Shown here: positions 58,595 through 64,000 of the stretch, in pieces
Numbering within the stretch: position 1 is the stretch's first letter
Layout: each line of letters starts with the position of its first letter
DNA from: Phycisphaerales bacterium
GTDB lineage: Bacteria > Planctomycetota > Phycisphaerae > UBA1845 > Fen-1342
Length of the DNA stretch: 64,000 nucleotides
Reading direction: 5' to 3'
NCBI GenBank assembly: GCA_022839625.1
Contig: JALHJL010000001.1
Location: forward strand, 1-64,000
Notes under the pieces: model-generated
Databases searched by the model: none
The model's input: only the letters and a program-made list of their open reading frames with translations
What the model was told of the DNA's origin: nothing
Made by a program: the position numbers and the translations under genes

Positions 58595-60288
58595 GGCCGG
58601 TGACGATCATCGGGTGTTTGCTGTCACTGGGGGCCGCGGCGGCCGGTGACGACAGCATCGTGTACTCCAAGCACGATCTGTCGATCTATGGGCCGGGTCC
58701 GGTGCGGGCCGTGAACGAGGACCAGATCTGCATCTTCTGTCACGTGCCGCACAACGCGAGTCCCGCCGCCCCGCTGTGGAACCGCTACAACCCGACCACA
58801 CACTACCGCATTTACCGCAGCCGCACCCTCGACGCCCACGTCGATCAGCCCGGCCCGGCCAGCAAGTTGTGCCTGAGCTGCCATGACGGCAGCATCGCCC
58901 TGGGGCTCACGCTCAGCCGGCCGGCGACCGACCTGATCCCGATGACCCACCTGTACATGCCGACCGGCCCCAGCAACCTCACCACCGATCTGTCGGACGA
59001 CCACCCGATCGGCTTCCGCTACGACCGCGCCCTGGCCAACCGCGACCGGCAGCTTCGTCCGGTCGAGATGATCGACCACCGGCTGCCGCTCGGGGAGCGC
59101 GGCGAACTGGAATGTACGGCCTGCCACGATCCGCACAACAACGAGCTGGGCAACTTCCTGCGCATCACCGACCGACAGGGCGCTCTTTGTACCGCCTGCC
59201 ACGCGCTCGACGGCTGGTCCTTCGGCGCACACGCGCTGAGCCCGCGCCCCGTGCCGCCGGCGCTCTCCGCCGGCGAGCCGTTGCCGTACACGTCGCTGGC
59301 CGACAACGCCTGTCGGAGCTGCCACCTGTCGCACAGCGCGCCGCATCGCGACAAGCTCCTGTATGCCCGGCCTTCGGTGTTGTGCATCACGTGCCACGAC
59401 GGCTTCAGCGCCACGAGCATCCTGCCGGTGCTGAACCTGCGCTCCGGGCACCGCGTCAACAAGCTGGCCGGGGTTTCGCGCCCTCCCGAGCAGCGTCTTC
59501 ACGCGGCGCGCTTCGTCGAGTGTACCGATTGCCACAACCCGCACGCCGCCGCCTCGGAGCCCTGGCGCAACATCGTGGGCCGCGACGACAACCCGGCCGT
59601 GCCGGCGGCGATGCGAGGCGTGCCGGGCGTCGCGCTGGGCGGCGCGCCGCTCGAACGTGCCGCCTTGTATTACGAAGTCTGTTTCCGCTGCCACGCCGAC
59701 CGCCCCGTCCTCGTGCGCCGCCGGATCATCCGCCAGCAGGACGCCCTCGGAAACGTCCGGCGGCAGTTCCTCCCGACCGCCGCGTCGTCCCACCCCGTGG
59801 CCTACCCGGCCGGCAACGCGGCCGACGTGCCCAGCCTGACCCCCGCGCTGCGCACGCGCTCGTTCATCGGCTGCCAGGACTGTCACAACAACCCCGACGC
59901 GCGCGGCGTCGGCGGCACCGGCCCCAACGGCCCGCACATGTCCCGCTACGACTTCCTGCTGGTTGACCGCTACGAGACCCGCGACTTCACGGCGGAAAGC
60001 CCGCAAGCCTACGCCCTGTGCTACCGTTGCCACGACCGCAGCTCGATCCTCGGCAACGAGAGCTTCTCCCGCCACCGCGAGCACGTCGTCCGCGGCCGCG
60101 CCCCGTGCAGCGCCTGCCACGCGGCCCACGGCGTCTGGGGCAGCCCGACCCAACACGCTCATCTGATCAACTTCGATCTCTCGATCGTCTCCGGCCGGCG
60201 TTTTTACCAGAGCACCGGCCGCTTCCGCGGAACGTGTACGCTGCGCTGCCACAGCGTCGAGCACGTTAACTTCACGTACGAGCCGTGA
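58591..60288 (+). CDS. Twelve-heme-site cytochrome c of the conduit
   Basis: A 565-residue exported protein with a short signal (MRPVTIIGCLLSLGAAAAG). It has eleven CXXCH sites (CIFCH, CLSCH, CTACH twice, CRSCH, CITCH, CTDCH, CFRCH, CQDCH, CYRCH, CSACH) and a final CTLRCH, a spaced CX3CH variant, so up to 12 hemes. The opening SKHDLSIYGPGPVRAVNEDQ and ICIFCHVPHNASPAAPLWNR is very like cytochromes of porin-cytochrome clusters in Geobacter. It is the last gene of the plus-strand operon after the barrel and the NHL lipoprotein, all with overlapping ends. Likely the cytochrome inserted in or docked on the barrel. Confidence 0.9.
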   Translation: MRPVTIIGCLLSLGAAAAGDDSIVYSKHDLSIYGPGPVRAVNEDQICIFCHVPHNASPAAPLWNRYNPTTHYRIYRSRTLDAHVDQPGPASKLCLSCHDGSIALGLTLSRPATDLIPMTHLYMPTGPSNLTTDLSDDHPIGFRYDRALANRDRQLRPVEMIDHRLPLGERGELECTACHDPHNNELGNFLRITDRQGALCTACHALDGWSFGAHALSPRPVPPALSAGEPLPYTSLADNACRSCHLSHSAPHRDKLLYARPSVLCITCHDGFSATSILPVLNLRSGHRVNKLAGVSRPPEQRLHAARFVECTDCHNPHAAASEPWRNIVGRDDNPAVPAAMRGVPGVALGGAPLERAALYYEVCFRCHADRPVLVRRRIIRQQDALGNVRRQFLPTAASSHPVAYPAGNAADVPSLTPALRTRSFIGCQDCHNNPDARGVGGTGPNGPHMSRYDFLLVDRYETRDFTAESPQAYALCYRCHDRSSILGNESFSRHREHVVRGRAPCSACHAAHGVWGSPTQHAHLINFDLSIVSGRRFYQSTGRFRGTCTLRCHSVEHVNFTYEP

Positions 60289-60348
60289 GGGTCGGGTTCT
60301 CGCCGTGCCCCATCGCGGTCGTTGAGCCGGGAGGTTCCAGCTTACTGA

Positions 60349-60753
60349 TTAGTGAGAACCACAGTTTGACACAAGGACCCTCGGACGCGCCTCGCAGTCC
60401 GGCAGGGATTGAATGAGCAGCACGACGGGGGAGAACAGAAGCCAAAGGCAGTGAGATTGGAGCCAGATCACTCGGGTCATCAGCGGACTGCGGATACGTT
60501 TCCCCGCCAGCCCTTGCGGGTACCTCCTCTTGCGGAAGCCGGGCACGCGCCGTCGAACGGCCAGTACGTCCGCAAACGACCCAAACGGCATCAGCGTCGT
60601 CCATTCGTCGGAATCCGCCATCGACCGGCAGGGGCGGGACCAGAAGATCAGCATCGACAGCAACCCGAATGGGATCGCCACAATGAACAAGTGCTCGCCG
60701 AAACCACGCCGCGTCGCCGCAAAGATGAAAAGGGCCAGGCCAATGGCTGCCAC
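60349..60753 (-). CDS. Hypothetical membrane protein, possibly a frameshifted remnant
   Basis: A 134-residue frame with two hydrophobic segments near the N-terminus (AIGLALFIFAAT and HLFIVAIPFGLLSMLIFW) and one near the end (HCLWLLFSPVVLLIQSL). A GTG at 60753 is the only start in range and has no ribosome site. Upstream in the same frame reads HVDRQRVWSWRHAVAA, which looks like continuing protein. Further upstream another frame reads LQSLDRLERLLDGAARGAQ. A single frameshift near 60815 would join both into one gene, so this is probably a damaged membrane protein gene. I do not recognise it. Confidence 0.45.
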   Translation of the reverse strand: MAAIGLALFIFAATRRGFGEHLFIVAIPFGLLSMLIFWSRPCRSMADSDEWTTLMPFGSFADVLAVRRRVPGFRKRRYPQGLAGKRIRSPLMTRVIWLQSHCLWLLFSPVVLLIQSLPDCEARPRVLVSNCGSH

Positions 60754-61021
60754 GGCGTGACGCCAGGACCAGACTCGCTGCCGGTCGACGTGCAGCTCCG
60801 CGTCTGGGCGCCTCGCGCCGCGCCGTCCAGCAGGCGCTCAAGCCGATCCAGAGATTGCAGCGCCTCTGCGAACGCCGCGGATCAGCCCCGCCCGGAAAAT
60901 CAGGGACACATGTGGGGCACATGCCCCGAAAGGAGCAGAAGCCGCCGCGGCACCGCGATCCGCAACCTCTTACACGGAAGAAGGTTGCAGCTCGCGATGC
61001 CGCGCGCGGCGTCGAATAATT

Positions 61022-61108
61022 CGGAGAGGGGGGGATTCGAACCCCCGGTATGCAAACGCATACACCGGTTTTCGAAACCGGCCCGTTCAGCCACTCCGGC
61101 ACCTCTCC
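61022..61108 (-). tRNA. tRNA-Ser (anticodon CGA)
   Basis: On the minus strand GGAGAGG pairs with CCTCTCC in the acceptor stem. The anticodon stem-loop is CCGGTTTTCGAAACCGG with CGA. There is a long variable arm (TGTATGCGTTTGCATA), and the T-arm is GGGGGTTCGAATCCCCC. Discriminator G, no CCA encoded. A class II serine tRNA. Confidence 0.96.
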
Positions 61109-61326
61109 TAGTCTGGCGCGAAGCGCCAAGCTACACGATACCGCGCGGCGGCGAAACACTCAACGTGGCCCGGGCAACGGCCACGAAGCCGCGCTTCTCA
61201 GCCCGCAATGCGACCGTGCGGGCTTGTGTGGACCGAGGCGCGCGGTTGTCGTCGGGGGTTCGACTGCTTGTCGCAATAGAGCAGGGATTGGCACGACCGG
61301 GGATGGACTGCGACGAAGGCCGCCTG

Positions 61327-63264
61327 CTACGGCCGCTGCCCTCGGGGACCCAGCTCGCGGAAGTCCCCAACGCGGCGCGTCACACCCAGCGCATCGAGCC
61401 GCTCGACGATCGGGACGACGTACTTCCGCGACGAACCAAGCAGCGTGCGGATGTCCGCCACCGTGAGCCGGGCGCGCGTATGCAGAGCCGCGGTCACGCG
61501 TTCGACGAGCTCGTCCCACCGTTGCGCATGGAGCCAGACGCCGTCGGCGATGCGATGCAGTTGCCCGCGCGTGACCGCCAGATCGACCAGCTCACGCACG
61601 CGCTTGTCATTTCGGGGCGTCCGGCAGCGCAGGGCGGCAACATCGGGCGGCTGGAAAGCCCCGGCGTAGAACTCCTGGAGGACCTGGTCATAGAGCGCCT
61701 GGTCCGCCGGCGGCAACGCGTCGCTGTGTCCGTGGGGCACCACGTAGTCGTTGTTCAACACGACGTGCTGATGCGCGATGATCCAGTCAGCCAATGCCGG
61801 CCGGAACCGCTCCGGGCAGTCGCGCGGCATCCAGCTTGGCCATTCGCTGCGCGACACCCCGGCAGCGCGCGGGTTGGCGGCGAGGAACTGGCGCAGCCGC
61901 CGGTCGAGGTCCTCGGCCAGCGCGGCCAGGTGCGAGGAATGCACCAGCAGCCGTTGGGAGGCGCTCTCCAGTGGGTGCAGCGTACCCTCGTCCACCAGGC
62001 GTCGGCACAGGCCGGCGGCCTCGTCCGCATCGGCCAGACCGGCCTCCGCGGCCAGGCGGGCCTCCGGGAGACTCTGCCACGCGTTGTCGCGCACGATCTC
62101 CTCGAGACGCACCGGCGGCGGGCCGTCCTTCAGAGCCCGCAACCCCGCCTCGTGCGGCGGGCGACGGACCGTCCAGCGGCGGGCCGTGGGGCGCAGTACG
62201 TGGCCGCCGCCGAGCGTTCGCGTGGCGCTCTCATCGCGGACGATGAAATGCTGGCCCCAGGCGGCGACGATCGGCTCCGCGACGGCGAGTTGCCCGAACA
62301 CCCCGCGGCACGTGTCGGCCTCCGGGGCGCGCAGGAGGCGCAGCTCCGCGAGGACGTCGCTGGTGGCGATGTGCAAGCGCAGGCGCAGCTTCTGCCGGCG
62401 GATCTTCCCGGGCATGCGCACCGTCGTGAGCCAGACGTCCATGCAGCGCGTCGGCGAGAGATAGCCGGGCGCTGCCAGCTCGTAGCCACGCCGCACCTGC
62501 TCGACGTGTACCCCGGCAAGGTTCGCGCCCAGCCGCATGCGGCCGGCGGCGGTCTTGTGCTCATCGTGGTGGACCTGGAGATCGCGAACGCGAACGCGCT
62601 GGCCCGCCGGCCAGAGCTCGGTTTCCTCTTCGCGCCGCACGGCGCCGTGCGAGACGGATCCCGTGACGACGGTGCCGCGACCGGCGACTGCGAAGACGCG
62701 GTCGATCGGCATCCGAAACCAGCGGTAGGGAGCCCGCGCCCGCTGCGGGTCGCGGGCGGCACGAACGAGCACCTGCCGGAGGTCGTCCAGTCCGCGGCCG
62801 GTTTCGGCGGACGTGCGTACGCAGGCCAACACCGGAAGGCAACATGCGGCGAGCAATTCGCGCGCTTCCGCCTCAACCTGGTCCGCCCACTCCTCGTCCA
62901 CCAGGTCCATCTTGGTCAAGACGAGCACGCAGCGGTCCACGCCCAACAGGCTCAACACCTCCGCATGCTCCCGCGTCTGGGGCATGACCGAATCGTCTGC
63001 CGCGACCACCAGCACGGCCAGGTCGATGCCCGTCGCGCCGGCGACCATGTTGCGGATAAACCGTTCGTGCCCCGGCACGTCCACGAAAGAGAGGTCGCAG
63101 TCCTCACACGCGAGGTGCGCGAACCCGAGATCGATCGTCATCCCGCGGGCCTGCTCCTCCGGCAGACGATCCGGGTCGGTGCCGGTGAGTGCCAGCACCA
63201 GACGGCTCTTGCCGTGGTCAATGTGCCCGGCAGTGCCCACCACGAGTATCGGCTTGTCCGCCAT
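61327..63264 (-). CDS. selB: Selenocysteine-specific elongation factor SelB
   Basis: A 645-residue translational GTPase that brings Sec-tRNA to UGA codons followed by a SECIS hairpin. GTPase motifs: [14 protein letters not shown] (G1), [11 protein letters not shown] (G2), [15 protein letters not shown] (G3, with the SelB-type N-M-x-AG) and [11 protein letters not shown] (G4). Domain II has [16 protein letters not shown]. The C-terminal 250 residues form winged helices ([37 protein letters not shown]), which recognise the SECIS RNA in known SelB. selA and selD are not nearby. The start at 63264 lacks a good ribosome site. Confidence 0.94.
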   Translation of the reverse strand: MADKPILVVGTAGHIDHGKSRLVLALTGTDPDRLPEEQARGMTIDLGFAHLACEDCDLSFVDVPGHERFIRNMVAGATGIDLAVLVVAADDSVMPQTREHAEVLSLLGVDRCVLVLTKMDLVDEEWADQVEAEARELLAACCLPVLACVRTSAETGRGLDDLRQVLVRAARDPQRARAPYRWFRMPIDRVFAVAGRGTVVTGSVSHGAVRREEETELWPAGQRVRVRDLQVHHDEHKTAAGRMRLGANLAGVHVEQVRRGYELAAPGYLSPTRCMDVWLTTVRMPGKIRRQKLRLRLHIATSDVLAELRLLRAPEADTCRGVFGQLAVAEPIVAAWGQHFIVRDESATRTLGGGHVLRPTARRWTVRRPPHEAGLRALKDGPPPVRLEEIVRDNAWQSLPEARLAAEAGLADADEAAGLCRRLVDEGTLHPLESASQRLLVHSSHLAALAEDLDRRLRQFLAANPRAAGVSRSEWPSWMPRDCPERFRPALADWIIAHQHVVLNNDYVVPHGHSDALPPADQALYDQVLQEFYAGAFQPPDVAALRCRTPRNDKRVRELVDLAVTRGQLHRIADGVWLHAQRWDELVERVTAALHTRARLTVADIRTLLGSSRKYVVPIVERLDALGVTRRVGDFRELGPRGQRP

Positions 63265-63290
63265 GCGGAGGATTGTAAACGATTCCCGGT

Positions 63291-63410
63291 GCAAGGCCGA
63301 GCTTCGCACTGCCGGGAGGCAAAGCAGAGCTTTGCACTACCGGGGGGACACAAAGCAGAGCTTTGCACTACCGGGGGGACACAAAGCAGAGCTTTGCGCT
63401 ACTGGGGGGC
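63291..63410. repeat. Tandem array of four ~31-bp palindromic units
   Basis: Four units of 30, 31, 31 and 28 bp (63291-63320, 63321-63351, 63352-63382, 63383-63410). The second and third are identical. Each holds a palindrome core GCAGAGCTTTGC or close variant, followed by ACTACCGGGG. It fills the gap between selB and the TPR gene. Confidence 0.85.
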
Positions 63411-63411
63411 G

Positions 63412-64000
63412 CTACTGCCACAACTCCTGCTGGACCCGCTCCAGGTCCCGCCGGCACTCCTGGCAGTTGGGATCGACCTCCACGGCGGCCTGATACGACT
63501 TCCTGGCCTCCAGCAGGTCGCCTTTCTTCTCGGCTACGGCACCCAGCGCGCGGAGTACCCGGATGCTCTTGGGGTCGATCTCCCGCGCACGCCGCAACCG
63601 CTCCTCGGCCTGGTCGAGCTGCCCCAACTGCACGTGCGCGTGAGCGCAGCGCTCCAGCGCGACGGCGTCCGTCGGGCTGCGCTCCAGGACCCATTCGAGT
63701 CGCCGGACGGCCTCTTCGTAGCGCTGCGTGTGGATCAGGAACATGCCGAACTTGCGGTGGACGTCGCAGTCGTCCGGTGCCAGCTCGAGGGCCCGCTCGA
63801 AGGCGGCCGCGGCCTCGTCGAGACGCCCCTGCTGCTGAAGGACGGCCGCGAGCTGCACCTGCAACCGCGACGCCTGCGGCATGGTCTCGATCAGTTGGCG
63901 GACTACCAGCTCGGCCCGCGGCCAGTCCTTCTGGGCTTGCAGGTCCGGAAGGTCGCGGACCAGCAGCCGGAAGAAGCGGACATAGTCCTTGGGGTCTCCG
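63412..64000 (-). CDS. TPR protein, 5' end beyond the window
   Basis: The last 196 codons of a larger gene whose start lies past position 64000. It contains about four tetratricopeptide repeats, for example [40 protein letters not shown] and [20 protein letters not shown], then [20 protein letters not shown]. The C-terminus has [17 protein letters not shown]. TPRs mediate protein binding; with only the end visible, the overall function cannot be told. The gene precedes selB on the same strand, separated by the tandem array. Confidence 0.85.
   Translation of the reverse strand, partial: GDPKDYVRFFRLLVRDLPDLQAQKDWPRAELVVRQLIETMPQASRLQVQLAAVLQQQGRLDEAAAAFERALELAPDDCDVHRKFGMFLIHTQRYEEAVRRLEWVLERSPTDAVALERCAHAHVQLGQLDQAEERLRRAREIDPKSIRVLRALGAVAEKKGDLLEARKSYQAAVEVDPNCQECRRDLERVQQELWQ

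Noticed and set aside
61109..61326. A tRNA-Sec gene near selB
   Set aside because: No 8-bp acceptor and UCA anticodon arrangement was found between tRNA-Ser and selB.
1..64000. CRISPR arrays
   Set aside because: The only regular tandem array (63291-63410) has 31-bp units with no unique spacers. No cas genes.

Overview
This is a high-GC bacterial chromosome segment that most resembles a planctomycete, probably Phycisphaerae-like. The pointers are two secreted proteins ending in paired dockerin-like calcium motifs, a PEP-CTERM protein, PPC-repeat and collagen-like lipoproteins, a zinc-ribbon/kinase/TPR protein, a Gld-type ABC operon with DUF4340, BatD/BatE, SelB and several dispersed palindromic repeats. 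Assignment rests on gene content only; the window has no rRNA. Two tRNAs are present: Tyr(GTA) and Ser(CGA).

Layout. 1-5 kb: an Rhs remnant, tRNA-Tyr, a 32-residue membrane peptide, a GtrB-like glycosyltransferase and a 2-Cys peroxiredoxin. 4-12 kb: a lipoprotein hydrolase, FliM, gene debris, a lipoprotein serpin and an ABC-2-like exporter. 12-20 kb: a four-repeat PPC lipoprotein, BatD/BatE, a sodium symporter with an overlapping small subunit, and a PHP phosphoesterase. 20-28 kb: an isoleucyl-tRNA synthetase interrupted in frame by a REP-associated tyrosine transposase element, a MATE transporter, degraded amylase and tape-measure fragments, and a secreted DJ-1/PfpI protein. 28-42 kb: a PEP-CTERM protein, a VKOR-DsbA fusion, an HD protein, a collagen-like lipoprotein, the Gld-like ABC operon, a hydrolase and an ACT protein. 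42-48 kb: the kinase and two dockerin-tailed proteins. 48-60 kb: ArfB and a seven-gene multiheme cytochrome cluster. 60-64 kb: tRNA-Ser, SelB and a TPR protein that runs off the end.

Two things stand out. First, positions 49099-60288 look like a complete trans-envelope electron conduit. It has an inner-membrane NapC/ImcH-like octaheme protein, an octaheme lipoprotein, an NHL-propeller/octaheme fusion, a tetraheme protein, a large outer-membrane beta-barrel, an NHL lipoprotein and a protein with 12 heme motifs. That is about 40 heme-binding motifs in two divergent operons. Second, ileS carries a 582-bp (194-codon) element with perfect 20-bp terminal inverted repeats. It encodes an apparently intact HUH/Tyr transposase just before the KMSKS motif. 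Four further in-frame inserts built from 7-8-bp repeats lie in other loops of the same synthetase.

A second, unrelated palindromic element (about 85-225 bp, three copies) directly abuts stop codons. In two cytochrome-cluster genes it runs in frame into the N-terminus ahead of the lipoprotein signal. Intergenic DNA is repeat-rich throughout (REP-like palindromes, heptamer tracts, a 31-bp tandem array), and several pseudogene fragments show ongoing rearrangement.
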